Assembly (NCBI RefSeq): GCF_000467185.1
Contig: NZ_BATM01000002.1
Location: forward strand, 1 to 64,000
Origin: Vibrio ezurae NBRC 102218
Lineage (GTDB): Bacteria > Pseudomonadota > Gammaproteobacteria > Enterobacterales > Vibrionaceae
Reading direction: 5' to 3'
DNA: 64,000 nucleotides
Shown here: positions 47,126 through 56,576 of the stretch, in pieces
Numbering within the stretch: the first letter of the stretch is position 1
Layout: the number at the start of each line of letters is the position of its first letter
Position numbers and translations under genes: made by a program
Notes under the pieces: generated by a model
The model's database searches: none
The model's input: the letters and a program-made list of their open reading frames with translations, nothing else
Told to the model about the DNA's origin: nothing

Positions 47126-49051
47126 TTATTCTGAGTCTTTTTCCGTAGGCTCTGCTTTAGATTCTTCAGCTTGTTCTGGCTTAGCTTGCGCTTCGGCCTT
47201 TGGCTGTTCTTTTACAGGCGCTGTTGGTTGTTCACCCCAACCTGCTGGCTCACGAATGTCTGACTTACGATCCATAAGATCATCAATCTGACCGGCATCA
47301 ATAGTTTCGTATTTCATCAATGCATCTTTCATTGAGTGCATGATATCCATATTCTCTTCTAGAATTTGGCGAGCACGAGCGTAGTTGCGGTCAATGATCT
47401 GACGAATCTCATCATCGATAAGCTTAGCGGTATCATCAGACATGTGTTTAGTCTGAGTTACGCTACGACCTAAGAAAACTTCACCTTCTTCTTCAGCATA
47501 AAGAAGAGGACCCAGTTTTTCAGAGAAGCCCCATTGAGTAACCATTTTACGAGCAATATCCGTTGCACGTTCGATATCGTTTGAAGCACCTGTTGATACG
47601 CGTTCTTTGCCGTAGATTAGCTCTTCAGCAAGACGACCACCGTATAGGCTTGAAATCATCGACTCTAGATGACGACGGTTCATGCTCACGCGATCTTGTT
47701 CAGGCAAGTACATAGTCACACCTAGCGCACGGCCACGTGGAATAATCGATACCTTATACACAGGATCGTGCTCAGGAACCAAGCGACCAATGATTGCGTG
47801 GCCTGCTTCGTGGTATGCCGTTGACTCTTTGATGTCATCGGTCATTACCATAGAGCGGCGCTCTGCACCCATCATGATTTTGTCTTTCGCTTGTTCAAAC
47901 TCAACCATTGAAACGTTGCGCTTGTTACCGCGCGCCGCAAACAATGCTGCTTCGTTCACAAGGTTCGCTAGGTCTGCACCAGAGAAACCTGGTGTACCAC
48001 GAGCGATAAGTGAAGGTTCAACGTCACTGGCTAGCGGTACTTTACGCATATGAACTTTAAGAATCTGTTCACGACCACGTACATCTGGAAGTCCTACTAC
48101 AACCTGACGGTCAAAACGACCTGGACGTAGCAATGCAGGGTCAAGTACATCTGGACGGTTAGTTGCAGCAACGACGATAATACCTTCGTTACCCTCAAAA
48201 CCATCCATCTCTACTAACATTTGGTTCAAGGTTTGCTCACGCTCATCATGACCACCACCCACACCTGCGCCACGTTGGCGACCTACAGCATCGATTTCAT
48301 CGATAAAGATGATACAAGGAGCGGCTTTCTTCGCTTGTTCGAACATGTCACGTACACGAGATGCACCCACACCAACGAACATTTCAACAAAGTCAGAACC
48401 TGAAATAGTAAAGAATGGTACTTTTGCTTCACCGGCAATTGCCTTAGCAAGCAATGTTTTACCTGTACCCGGAGGACCGACCAACAATACGCCTGTTGGG
48501 ATCTTACCACCCAACTTTTGGAATCGGCTTGGGTCACGCAGATAATCAACCAGCTCTTTAACGTCTTCTTTAGCTTCATCACAACCCGCAACATCAGAGA
48601 ACAGCGTTTTGATTTGCTCTTCACTCATCATACGAGCTTTTGATTTACCGAAAGACATTGCGCCTTTACCGCCACCGCCTTGCATTTGACGCATGAAGAA
48701 GATCCACACACCAATTAGCAGAATCATTGGGAACCATGAAATAAAGATAGTTCCTAGAAGGCTTTGCTCTTCTGGTGGTGTACCCGACACTTTCACGTTC
48801 TTATTGATCAAATCATCAAGAAGCTTGCTGTCATATACAGGCATATAAGTCACGTTACGTGAATTATCACTGCGGTAGAAAACGATTTCTTTATCGTTAA
48901 TTTTTGCTTCACGAATCTGGCCTTGGCCAACTTCCTGTACAAAAGTGGTGTAATCCACTGATTTTCCGTCACTGTCTCCTGGGCCAAAGCTCTGGAAAAC
49001 CGACATTAGCACTACAGCTATCACTAGCCACAGAATTAGATTTTTTGCCAT
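47126..49051 (-). CDS. ftsH: ATP-dependent zinc metalloprotease FtsH
   Basis: This is a membrane-anchored hexameric AAA protease (641 residues). Two transmembrane segments ([14 protein letters not shown] at the start; [19 protein letters not shown]) flank a periplasmic domain. The AAA domain has Walker A GPPGTGKT and [12 protein letters not shown]. The zinc site is HEAGH with a later aspartate. The C-terminus is an acidic, lysine-rich tail. Start 49051 ([10 protein letters not shown]) matches the family; the TTG three codons upstream is rejected. It is preceded by rlmE, the usual pair. Confidence 0.99.
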   Translation of the reverse strand: MAKNLILWLVIAVVLMSVFQSFGPGDSDGKSVDYTTFVQEVGQGQIREAKINDKEIVFYRSDNSRNVTYMPVYDSKLLDDLINKNVKVSGTPPEEQSLLGTIFISWFPMILLIGVWIFFMRQMQGGGGKGAMSFGKSKARMMSEEQIKTLFSDVAGCDEAKEDVKELVDYLRDPSRFQKLGGKIPTGVLLVGPPGTGKTLLAKAIAGEAKVPFFTISGSDFVEMFVGVGASRVRDMFEQAKKAAPCIIFIDEIDAVGRQRGAGVGGGHDEREQTLNQMLVEMDGFEGNEGIIVVAATNRPDVLDPALLRPGRFDRQVVVGLPDVRGREQILKVHMRKVPLASDVEPSLIARGTPGFSGADLANLVNEAALFAARGNKRNVSMVEFEQAKDKIMMGAERRSMVMTDDIKESTAYHEAGHAIIGRLVPEHDPVYKVSIIPRGRALGVTMYLPEQDRVSMNRRHLESMISSLYGGRLAEELIYGKERVSTGASNDIERATDIARKMVTQWGFSEKLGPLLYAEEEGEVFLGRSVTQTKHMSDDTAKLIDDEIRQIIDRNYARARQILEENMDIMHSMKDALMKYETIDAGQIDDLMDRKSDIREPAGWGEQPTAPVKEQPKAEAQAKPEQAEESKAEPTEKDSE

Positions 49052-49158
49052 GTCACTCAAGGTGTAAGCCTCTCGATAACTAATTGTAATTAAAAGTAGA
49101 TTACTACAGTTTGGGAGCTGTAGCCAGAATGTAACTCTTTCTTAAGCTCAAAGCTTAA

Positions 49159-49788
49159 CTAGCCTTTGTAACCGGTTGCTACAATAAACACTTCACGAGA
49201 GCGTGCTCGAGAAGAGTCAGGTTTTCGAACTTTAACGGTTTTAAACATGTTACGTACATCTTTTACGTACTGATCAAAACCTTCGCCCTGAAACACTTTA
49301 ACAACAAAACTACCATTTGTAGCTAGAACTTGTCGACACATATCAAGTGCTAATTCGACTAAATACATCGCTCTTGGTTGGTCTACAGAATTATTGCCTG
49401 CGATATTAGGGGCCATGTCCGACATTACTACATCCACCATGTTTGGCTGGATACGCTCTAGCAATGCTTCAAGTACACTGTCCTCCCTAAAATCGCCCTG
49501 TAAGAAGCTTACACCAGCAATAGGGTCCATTGGCAACAAGTCACAAGCAATTATTTGCCCATTGTCACCAACTATTTTTGCAGCGTATTGAGACCATCCT
49601 CCAGGAGCGGCGCCCAAATCCACAACCGTCATGCCTGCATTGAACAGCCTATCTTTTGTGTGGATTTCTTCCATTTTGAAATAGGCACGTGAACGATAGC
49701 CTTTTTTTCTCGCTTCGTTAGCGTATTTATCATCAAAATGCTCTTTCAACCATCGACCCGAACTGGCCGAATGCTTTTGTTTACTCAT
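49159..49788 (-). CDS. rlmE: 23S rRNA (uridine-2552-2'-O-)-methyltransferase RlmE
   Basis: This enzyme methylates U2552 of 23S rRNA (209 residues). The SAM motif is [15 protein letters not shown], and the K-D-K-E catalytic residues lie in [27 protein letters not shown] and SREVFIVA. It lies upstream of ftsH with a 107-base gap and is divergent from yhbY. Confidence 0.98.
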   Translation of the reverse strand: MSKQKHSASSGRWLKEHFDDKYANEARKKGYRSRAYFKMEEIHTKDRLFNAGMTVVDLGAAPGGWSQYAAKIVGDNGQIIACDLLPMDPIAGVSFLQGDFREDSVLEALLERIQPNMVDVVMSDMAPNIAGNNSVDQPRAMYLVELALDMCRQVLATNGSFVVKVFQGEGFDQYVKDVRNMFKTVKVRKPDSSRARSREVFIVATGYKG

Positions 49789-49919
49789 TCAACTTCCAAA
49801 GTGATAGGAGTAGGCAATATGCCTAATATTCCCGTTTAATGGATAAAGTATAGTCTTGAGACCTATATGACGTTAAAATAGGATTTTTCAACCCTTACAT
49901 AAAAGAAATTGGCCGCGAT

Positions 49920-50216
49920 ATGAACTTAAGCACCAAACAAAAGCAGCATCTTAAAGGCTTAGCACACGATCTAAAACCGGTTGTGTTGATGGGCGCAAAT
50001 GGACTTACTGAGGCTGTTCTAGCGGAGATTGAAATTGCACTGGATCATCATGAGTTGATCAAGGTTAAAGTTGCATCGGAAGACCGTGACACTAAAAACC
50101 TTATTATTGACGCTATCATTCGTGAAACCGGCGCAGAGAAAGTACAAACTATTGGTAAAACCCTAGTAATGTACCGCCAATCAGAACAACGTAAAATCGA
50201 AATCCCTCGCAAGTAA
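49920..50216 (+). CDS. yhbY: YhbY family RNA-binding protein (CRM domain)
   Basis: This is a pre-50S-associated protein of 98 residues with the CRM fold: LSTKQKQHLKGLAHDLKP at the N-terminus, the GANGLTEAVLAEIEIALDHHELIKVK core (as VLMGANGLTEA and ALDHHELIKV), and a basic C-terminus. It is divergent from rlmE and convergent with greA, the usual arrangement. Confidence 0.97.
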   Translation: MNLSTKQKQHLKGLAHDLKPVVLMGANGLTEAVLAEIEIALDHHELIKVKVASEDRDTKNLIIDAIIRETGAEKVQTIGKTLVMYRQSEQRKIEIPRK

Positions 50217-50236
50217 GCGTATTTCGATTCATCGTA

Positions 50237-50266
50237 CTAAAAAAGGCTGCTTACGCAGCCTTTTTG
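50237..50266. terminator. Bidirectional terminator between yhbY and greA
   Basis: AAAAGGCTGC / GCAGCCTTTT form a 10-base stem with a TTAC loop and a T-run on the plus side and an A-run on the other. It serves both convergent genes. Confidence 0.92.
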
Positions 50267-50286
50267 CTATCACTAACCAATATCGA

Positions 50287-50760
50287 TTAAATGTATTCTA
50301 CTTGGTCAATTTCGTAATCTTTTACGCCGCCTGGAGTCGTGATCGTTACTTCATCACCTTCCAACTTGCCAATCAAGCCACGAGCAATAGGTGAACTCAC
50401 TGAGATACGACCTAATTTAATATCAGCTTCATCTTCACCGACAATTTGGTACTTAAACTCCTCTTCAGTATCAACGTCGATCATCGTCACTGTAGTACCG
50501 AAAATTACTTTGCCTGTGTTGTCCATTTTAGTCACATCAATCACTTGTGCTACAGACAATTTATATTCGATATCACGAATCTGTGCTTCACAGATGCCTT
50601 GCTCTTCACGAGCGGCATGATATTCAGCATTTTCTTTAAGGTCACCCAACTCACGAGCTTCAGCAATCGCTACTGAAATTTGCGGACGCAATTTCAATAG
50701 TCTTTCTAGTTCTGTTTTTAGTTGCTGTTCGCCACGAACAGTCATTGGCACTTTTTCCAT
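50287..50760 (-). CDS. greA: Transcription elongation factor GreA
   Basis: This factor restarts backtracked RNA polymerase by stimulating transcript cleavage (157 residues). The N-terminal coiled coil ends in the acidic tip [17 protein letters not shown]. The C-terminal FKBP-like domain is recognisable by [21 protein letters not shown] precedes the start. Confidence 0.99.
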   Translation of the reverse strand: MEKVPMTVRGEQQLKTELERLLKLRPQISVAIAEARELGDLKENAEYHAAREEQGICEAQIRDIEYKLSVAQVIDVTKMDNTGKVIFGTTVTMIDVDTEEEFKYQIVGEDEADIKLGRISVSSPIARGLIGKLEGDEVTITTPGGVKDYEIDQVEYI

Positions 50761-51264
50761 ATCAAACCTCTTTGTCCACTAATTTTTGGACAGCAAAAAC
50801 CTATCGAGCATAAGCTCAACAAGCAAAAAACGAATAATGATGAGCTAATTGTACAGAAAGATCGGTTTTTTTTCACCTTTATTCGATTTAGCAATAAACA
50901 AGGGAAACGTGATGCATATCACAGCAATAAACGTAAAAACCGTGGGGATTCAAACAGATAAATATAAATTAAAATAAAAACACCCAATAAGGGACTGGTC
51001 TCATATTGCACATAAGCTACTGATTTCATTAGATCAAGCATCAGTCAGACAACATCAACTCACAAAAAGTTCCAGCAATTTATATCATTTTACTATCACC
51101 CAATTCTTCATCTACGTCAGAATTCTAACTCGATAACAAATCTTAATTAACGAGAAATACTGTGAATTACAATAACTTAGCACAGTTCTTTATCGGCGAT
51201 TTGTTTTAGGGAGTTGAGGTTTATTAAACCTTTTTATCGGATAAATACATTCTAGGACTTAGAA
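50761..51264. promoter_or_regulatory. Long divergent spacer between greA and ompU with a CRP-like site
   Basis: This spacer has 504 bases and no credible gene. A good CRP-like site lies at 50905-50926 with CGTGA, six bases TGCATA, and TCACA. An AT-rich region around 50960-50990 and a long leader follow. At 51217-51231 there is a palindrome AGGTTTA-T-TAAACCT directly followed by TTTT, 30 bases before the ompU start. ompU is ToxR-controlled in V. cholerae; I could not define ToxR boxes here. Confidence 0.55.
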
Positions 51265-52338
51265 ATGAACAAAAAAATTATTGCTCTAGCCGTTGCAGGT
51301 GCCGCATTCGGAACTCAAGCAACAGCTGTTGAATTATACAACCAAGACGGTTCTACTTTCTCTATCGGCGGTCACGTATCGGTCAGTGCTCTTGGCAACA
51401 CAGGGGATGTATACAATTCAGATACAAATGCTTACCAAAGCGGTTCTACTGACATCATTGCAAACTCGCCACGCATCAACTTCAACGCAACTCAAGACCT
51501 AGGTCATGGCTTTACTGCTGATGCTAAAGGCGAATGGGCACTTAACTACCTAGATGGTGGCGGTAACTCATTCACCACTCGTTTGGGTTACATTGGTGTG
51601 TCTCACGATGACTTCGGTCGCGCTGTAGCAGGTACACAATGGTCTCCTTACTACGATGTCGCTGGTATTGCAGATATGCCTATCGCATTCGCAAACGACT
51701 TCCTATATGACAACCACGGTGCACTAGGTACTGGCCGTGCAGAAAATATGATTTCTTACCGTAACGACATTGAGCTGGGTGACAACCTTTCTCTCTTCGG
51801 TGGTCTAGGTTGGCAGGATAACGCAACTTCTGGTTTTGATTCTCGTGGTCAAGTGACCGTAGGTGTTAACTTCCAAGACTTCATGCTGGGCTATGCTTAC
51901 AGTGCAGGCGATCGTAGCGATAGCTTAGTACGCAAAGAAGAAGCGATTTCACACGCGCTTTCAGCGAAATACGGTTCATACGGTAAAGGTCTGTACGTTG
52001 CTGGTGTTTACACGATGAACGAATACATGCACGGCACAGCAAACTACAATACTGGCGCAAATACCGGCGATGTTCTCGATGACTCTAACGGCATTGAATT
52101 TATTGCAGCTTATGCATTTGCAAACAGCTTGAACCTATCGATCAACTACGAAGCAGTAGAAAGTAACGATAAGAAAGTTGTTGATGGTACGGTATACAGC
52201 CAAATGGCTTTCCAAGCTGAATACAACTTCACTCCTACTTTTGTTGGCTTTGCGGGTTACCAAGTTGACCTTGGTTCTGACATCGACGGATACAAAGAAA
52301 ACGATATGTGGAACATCGGTGTTCGTTACTACTTGTAA
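51265..52338 (+). CDS. ompU: OmpU-type outer-membrane porin
   Basis: This is a general trimeric porin (357 residues). The signal peptide is MNKKIIALAVAGAAFGTQA, cleaved before VELYNQDGSTFSIGGHVSV (quoted start VELYNQDG). The mature protein alternates beta-strands and ends in the BAM signal WNIGVRYYL with a terminal residue pattern Y-Y-L. The acidic composition and the position between greA and dacB match V. cholerae ompU. TAGGACTTAGAA precedes the ATG. A terminator follows. Confidence 0.92.
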   Translation: MNKKIIALAVAGAAFGTQATAVELYNQDGSTFSIGGHVSVSALGNTGDVYNSDTNAYQSGSTDIIANSPRINFNATQDLGHGFTADAKGEWALNYLDGGGNSFTTRLGYIGVSHDDFGRAVAGTQWSPYYDVAGIADMPIAFANDFLYDNHGALGTGRAENMISYRNDIELGDNLSLFGGLGWQDNATSGFDSRGQVTVGVNFQDFMLGYAYSAGDRSDSLVRKEEAISHALSAKYGSYGKGLYVAGVYTMNEYMHGTANYNTGANTGDVLDDSNGIEFIAAYAFANSLNLSINYEAVESNDKKVVDGTVYSQMAFQAEYNFTPTFVGFAGYQVDLGSDIDGYKENDMWNIGVRYYL

Positions 52339-52474
52339 TCGTCCCCCAATGCTTCAATGACCCAACAGAGGTCTATATTGCTTAACGTGAACAATGTCAC
52401 TGAAAATACCTTTGCGTAATAACAGTGCCTTGCCATAGAAAATAAATACTTACTTAGATAAGTAGAATTATACA

Positions 52475-52505
52475 AAACACCTGCCTTTTGGCGGGTGTTT
52501 TTGTT
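52475..52505 (+). terminator. Intrinsic terminator of ompU
   Basis: ACACCTGCC pairs with GGCGGGTGT (one G-U) around TTTT and is followed by TTTTTGTTT. It lies about 140 bases after the ompU stop and just before the dacB start region. Confidence 0.85.
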
Positions 52506-52545
52506 TATACTGTTTTTACAGCCTAATGCCTTTACTAAGAATTCT

Positions 52546-53916
52546 ATGCGCGCGCTTACCCTATTATTACTCTGTGGAGTCACCTTCGTAGCATCCGCTT
52601 CAATCTCTACGCCTTATGAGGTTCTGCCTACCGGACACCTTTCAAGCGTCATCGTGATGCAAAATGGTGCGGTAGAATCCTCGCACAATGCCGACCAACT
52701 TCTACCACCGGCCAGTACGCTAAAATTAGTCACGGCACTTGCAGCAAAACTGCACTGGAAAGACGGCTATCAATTTTCTACTGGGTTGTACAAACAGGGC
52801 CAAGATTACAGTCTTCGTTTTGCTGGCGATCCGAGTTTAACTCGTCGAGATCTTGAATCTCTACTTAGCCACCTAAAACAACAAACCATCACTGGTAACT
52901 TATACCTCGATGGATCCGTTTTTGATGGCTATGATCGTGGTGTTGGCTGGCCCTGGGATGTACTTGGCGTCTGCTACGCAGCTCCGGCTTCCGCATTAAG
53001 CCTAGAAGGTAACTGTGTGCAAGCTTCCTTGAAAACATTGGCTAATGGAGGTACTTCTGTTTTTGTTCCTCAATATCAACCTATTACAGTAAAAAGCACC
53101 GTCACTGCCGTCACCAAGGAGGAGAAGCAACACAGCTACTGTGATTTAAACCTCTCAACAGCGCCAAATAACAGTTATGTGTTAAGTGGTTGTTTAGTTC
53201 ACCGCAACAAGCCTCTTCCACTTAAATTTGCCGTGCAATCCCCTAGCCTTTACCTTAAAAAAACCATCTTGGCGATTTTTGAGCAACAAGGCACTAAACT
53301 GAAAGGCAAGATTAAGCTACAGAACATGGACGACAACGCGGTATTAGTTGCAGAGCATAAATCTAAGCCTCTCGATGACATGCTGCAATTTATGCTACAT
53401 AAGTCCAATAACCTCTACGCTGATAACATCACCAAACAATTAGGTGCCGATTTTTATGGCGAACATGGCAGTTTTAACAGTGGTACATCGGCCATTCGTG
53501 AAATTTTAAAAGAAGAAGCAAAGATTGATCTTGGGAACTCGGTACTAGAGGATGGCTCTGGCTTATCACGAAACAATCGAGTATCACCAAAGATAATGAT
53601 GCAGATTATGCAGTTTATCAAAGCGCACAATCAGCAATTGCACCTTATCGAGCTCATGCCAACATCAGGTTTAGATGGCACATTAAAATATCGCCCAAGC
53701 ATGCAAGATGTACACATTAAGGGACATATAAAAGGAAAAAGTGGCTCTTTGTTTGGCAGTCATAATATGGTTGGTTATAGCTATAATGACCAAGGCAAAA
53801 TCAGCCATACCTTTGTGCAATATGTCAGTAACTACCATCCAGCGCCTGCGGAAAAAGGCACAGAGCCAGCCATTACTCGTTTTGAAAAAGCCTTCTATCA
53901 GTCACTGATAGAATAG
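52546..53916 (+). CDS. dacB: D-alanyl-D-alanine carboxypeptidase/endopeptidase DacB (PBP4)
   Basis: This is a periplasmic class C penicillin-binding protein (456 residues) that cleaves terminal D-Ala and peptide cross-links. Start 52546 gives the signal peptide MRALTLLLLCGVTFVASA. The active-site motifs are SXXK in PPASTLKLV, SXN in HKSNNLYADN, and KSG in KGKSGSLFG, near the C-terminus. The ompU terminator separates it from the porin. It is convergent with the short MgtE gene. Confidence 0.97.
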   Translation: MRALTLLLLCGVTFVASASISTPYEVLPTGHLSSVIVMQNGAVESSHNADQLLPPASTLKLVTALAAKLHWKDGYQFSTGLYKQGQDYSLRFAGDPSLTRRDLESLLSHLKQQTITGNLYLDGSVFDGYDRGVGWPWDVLGVCYAAPASALSLEGNCVQASLKTLANGGTSVFVPQYQPITVKSTVTAVTKEEKQHSYCDLNLSTAPNNSYVLSGCLVHRNKPLPLKFAVQSPSLYLKKTILAIFEQQGTKLKGKIKLQNMDDNAVLVAEHKSKPLDDMLQFMLHKSNNLYADNITKQLGADFYGEHGSFNSGTSAIREILKEEAKIDLGNSVLEDGSGLSRNNRVSPKIMMQIMQFIKAHNQQLHLIELMPTSGLDGTLKYRPSMQDVHIKGHIKGKSGSLFGSHNMVGYSYNDQGKISHTFVQYVSNYHPAPAEKGTEPAITRFEKAFYQSLIE

Positions 53917-53940
53917 CTCGGCATAACATAATAATGCTAA

Positions 53941-53970
53941 AAAACAGGGCTAAAAACTTAGCCCTGTTTT
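53941..53970. terminator. Bidirectional terminator between dacB and mgtE
   Basis: AAAACAGGGCTAA / TTAGCCCTGTTTT form a 13-base stem with a 4-base loop and a T-run on either strand. Confidence 0.93.
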
Positions 53971-53987
53971 CCATAGCAACGATATCT

Positions 53988-54833
53988 TTAACCGATACCT
54001 AGAAAGTAATTTACCGCACTAAAATAGACCCACATCCCCGTAATATCGACGATTGAAGCTAATACTGGGCTCACTAGCACCGCAGGATCAAGCTTAAATG
54101 CTCTGGCTAAAATGGGTAATACCCCACCTAACACCGTTGAGAATAATATTTGAATAAATAAGGCCACTGCTATCGCAAGTGCAATGATATTCAAATCATA
54201 TCCCCCTGTTGAAATGCCGTCGCTGAACAATAAAATACGCCCAACAATCACCAGAGCAATCACAAAGGCAATACATACAGCCACGCGACTTTCTTTCCAG
54301 AGCACTGATAGCCATTGGCGTTTTTTAAGCTCACCCGTAGCAAGTGCTCTTATCACCAAAGTGGCCGCTTGAGTTCCGGTATTTCCACCAGCGGCGGCAA
54401 TCACTGGCATATAAATCGCTAACAGGACCAATTGGCTGAGAGTATCTTCATAGCTGGCAATAATAAGGCCAGACACGATCCCCATTAAAGCTAACCCCAC
54501 AATCCAACCGATGCGTTGCTGCACATGCGCAAGCACACCAGTGGATAAATACCCCTTATGAGGTTCTGCTTCTGAGCGAATAAAACCCAGTTGATGAGCA
54601 AAATGGCGAGCTCTTACGTCCTCACCGATCACTTCTAACTCAGCGATAATGCGCTGAACAAAAGCCACGGAACATTGATTAAGTACTGCAACCGCCTCTT
54701 CGATGGGCATCACTTGCAGCAACTTGATTTGTTGTTTTTCTTCGTATTTTAAAAATGCATTGGTTGCAGCATATATCTCCTCACTCGAAAACGTTGTTTT
54801 ATCGTGAAGTGAAGCTGTATTCATTACCGTCAT
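53988..54833 (-). CDS. Short MgtE-type magnesium transporter without CBS domains
   Basis: This is an inner-membrane divalent cation channel of the MgtE family (281 residues; usual length about 450). The C-terminal 5-segment channel domain is intact, with the pore motif PVIAAAGGNTGTQA and the metal-binding region SPVLASIVDITGMWVYF. The N-terminus is a short remnant of the MgtE helical domain (EEKQQIKLLQVMPIEEAVAVL), and the CBS pair that gates typical MgtE by Mg2+ is missing. Start 54833 is chosen because GGGAG lies 7 bases before it, inside the longer frame. It has its own promoter, since a terminator ends tyrS upstream, and a roughly 400-base leader with a short ORF. Cargo could be Mg2+ or another divalent ion. 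Confidence 0.88.
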   Translation of the reverse strand: MTVMNTASLHDKTTFSSEEIYAATNAFLKYEEKQQIKLLQVMPIEEAVAVLNQCSVAFVQRIIAELEVIGEDVRARHFAHQLGFIRSEAEPHKGYLSTGVLAHVQQRIGWIVGLALMGIVSGLIIASYEDTLSQLVLLAIYMPVIAAAGGNTGTQAATLVIRALATGELKKRQWLSVLWKESRVAVCIAFVIALVIVGRILLFSDGISTGGYDLNIIALAIAVALFIQILFSTVLGGVLPILARAFKLDPAVLVSPVLASIVDITGMWVYFSAVNYFLGIG

Positions 54834-55090
54834 GGCGAATCTCCCGATTAGCTGTGTCGACATCTATTTATGCACGCATTTTGTAAGCAAAATACACTAC
54901 CTAAAATAGATACAAATGGGGTAACGACCATCAAAATAGCGCGCATAGACCACGGCAAAACAGCCAGACTATGTCTGCGTAATTTTTAGCTAGAGTGTGA
55001 GGAGAAAAAGTATAGGAGAATCAGAAAGTGCTTAAACAAAGGATCTCTACCACTGAGGCAGAAACGAACAAGGTACGTACCGACAGCGGT

Positions 55091-55135
55091 TTACTTCTCT
55101 CCCTGACTACTAGGAGGATGGTCGGTAGTGTTCAT
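55091..55135 (-). CDS. Candidate 14-residue leader peptide upstream of mgtE
   Basis: The ORF encodes MNTTDHPPSSQGEK and stops at TAA. GGAG lies 6 bases before the ATG, a better site than many real genes here have. The DHPP segment is reminiscent of proline/acidic leader peptides (MgtL-type) that sense Mg2+ through ribosome stability, though the sequence is not homologous. It is about 260 bases upstream of the transporter start. Translation is not proven; chance occurrence is possible. Confidence 0.35.
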   Translation of the reverse strand: MNTTDHPPSSQGEK

Positions 55136-55206
55136 AAAGTTCTCCAATAAATACTGGGGTTCCAGTGGCGGATAATATACAAAACTCATGCTAGCTTCAC
55201 AAGTTG

Positions 55207-55241
55207 CTGAAATAAAATAGGCGCCTAAAAAGGCGCCTATT
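55207..55241 (-). terminator. Intrinsic terminator of tyrS
   Basis: AATAGGCGCCT / AGGCGCCTATT form an 11-base stem with a 4-base loop, followed on the minus strand by TTATTTC. It begins 22 bases after the tyrS stop. Confidence 0.9.
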
Positions 55242-55262
55242 AACTATCACTTACAACTTAAT

Positions 55263-56450
55263 TTACTTGAAAGTAAGTCGAGCAAATTTACGCTTACCCA
55301 CTTGGAATACATAAGTACCCACTTGAGGGACTAACTTGCTATCAGCCACCTTTTCACCGTCCATTTTAACTGCGCCTTGCTTAACCATGCGCATTGCTTC
55401 AGAAGATGAAGAACATAGACCTGCTTCTTTAAGTAGGTTACTCACTGGGCGACCGACTTCAAATTCAAACTCAGGCATTTCGTCTGGGATTTGGCCCTTT
55501 TGGAAACGGTTGATGAATTCTTGCTCTGCTGCATCAGCATCCGCTTGTGAGTGGAAGCGGGCGATAATTTCCTTCGCAAGAAGGATCTTCACATCACGTG
55601 GGTTTTTGCCGTTTTCAATATCCGCTTTAAATTGCTCGATTTCAGCCAAAGGACGGAAAGAAAGTAATTCGTAGTAACTCCACATAAGCACATCAGAGAT
55701 TGACATGATCTTACCGAACATATCGCTTGGAGCATCGCTCACACCAATGTAGTTGTGTGCAGACTTAGACATTTTCTTCTCGCCATCAAGGCCAACAAGA
55801 AGAGGCATAGTCAAAACAGCTTGTGGTTTTTGACCGTGTGCTTTTTGCAGTTCACGTCCCATCAAAAGGTTGAACTTCTGATCCGTACCACCAAGCTCAA
55901 CATCTGTTTCCATAGCAACAGAGTCATAACCTTGCAGTAGTGGGTACATGAATTCGTGAATGGCAATAGGTTGTCCACCCGCATAACGCTTTTTAAAGTC
56001 ATCACGCTCTAGCATACGAGCAACCGTTTGGTTTGCCGCTAGACGCAACATACCTTCCGCGCCCAATTCACCTAACCACTCAGAGTTAAATGCAATTTTG
56101 GTTTTTGCTGGATCCAAAATTTTGAACACTTGTTCTTTATACGTTTCAGCGTTACGCAGTACGTCTTCACGAGTCAACGGCGGACGCGTTGTATTTTTAC
56201 CCGTTGGATCACCAACCATACCGGTAAAATCACCGATTAAAAACGTCACATCATGCCCAAGATCTTGGAATGTACGCAGTTTGTTCAGAATAACAGTATG
56301 CCCAAGATGGATATCTGGTGCTGTTGGATCCGCGCCCAGTTTAATACGTAAAGGACGGCCTTCTTTAAGCTTCTCGATGAGCTCGGCTTCTGGAATTAGC
56401 TCTTCTGCGCCGCGCTTGATCTCAGCTAAAGCAGCTTCAAAATTTGCCAT
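55263..56450 (-). CDS. tyrS: Tyrosine--tRNA ligase
   Basis: This is a class I synthetase of 395 residues. The HIGH-type motif is PDIHLGHT, and the second motif is [10 protein letters not shown], i.e. the KMSKS form, unlike the KFGKT of E. coli TyrS. A C-terminal S4 RNA-binding domain is present ([21 protein letters not shown] in part). Start 56450 ([11 protein letters not shown]) has GGGAG 9 bases upstream; the longer frame uses a TTG and is rejected. It is divergent from the M23 peptidase gene. Confidence 0.98.
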   Translation of the reverse strand: MANFEAALAEIKRGAEELIPEAELIEKLKEGRPLRIKLGADPTAPDIHLGHTVILNKLRTFQDLGHDVTFLIGDFTGMVGDPTGKNTTRPPLTREDVLRNAETYKEQVFKILDPAKTKIAFNSEWLGELGAEGMLRLAANQTVARMLERDDFKKRYAGGQPIAIHEFMYPLLQGYDSVAMETDVELGGTDQKFNLLMGRELQKAHGQKPQAVLTMPLLVGLDGEKKMSKSAHNYIGVSDAPSDMFGKIMSISDVLMWSYYELLSFRPLAEIEQFKADIENGKNPRDVKILLAKEIIARFHSQADADAAEQEFINRFQKGQIPDEMPEFEFEVGRPVSNLLKEAGLCSSSSEAMRMVKQGAVKMDGEKVADSKLVPQVGTYVFQVGKRKFARLTFK

Positions 56451-56576
56451 ATTGGTTTGCTCCCACAAAATCAGGAAATAATATATCTCGACAGTGTACT
56501 TGAATAGCCATTAGTTTTGAAAGCAGTTAGACTAACCAAAGACCATTTTTTCACTGATTATTTAATGAATCGGGAT

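Larger units (their letters stand above)
54834..55262 (-). promoter_or_regulatory. Long leader region of the short mgtE gene
   Basis: The 429 bases between tyrS and the transporter contain the tyrS terminator (right end), a 14-codon ORF at 55091-55135, and short hairpins such as CAGAC-TAT-GTCTG at 54970-54982. No match to the M-box riboswitch could be made by eye. Such a long leader suggests post-transcriptional control by Mg2+ or translation. Confidence 0.45.

Noticed and set aside
50722..50961. 79-codon frame on the plus strand at the greA start
   Set aside because: It begins opposite greA and runs into AT-rich spacer with no ribosome-binding site or similarity.
55041..55066. tRNA-like D-arm on the minus strand in the mgtE leader (CCTCAGTGGTAGAG)
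   Set aside because: No matching acceptor stem, anticodon arm or TTCGA T-loop is present at the right distances.
54834..55204. M-box magnesium riboswitch in the mgtE leader
   Set aside because: The conserved M-box core segments could not be found by eye. A covariance-model search would decide.
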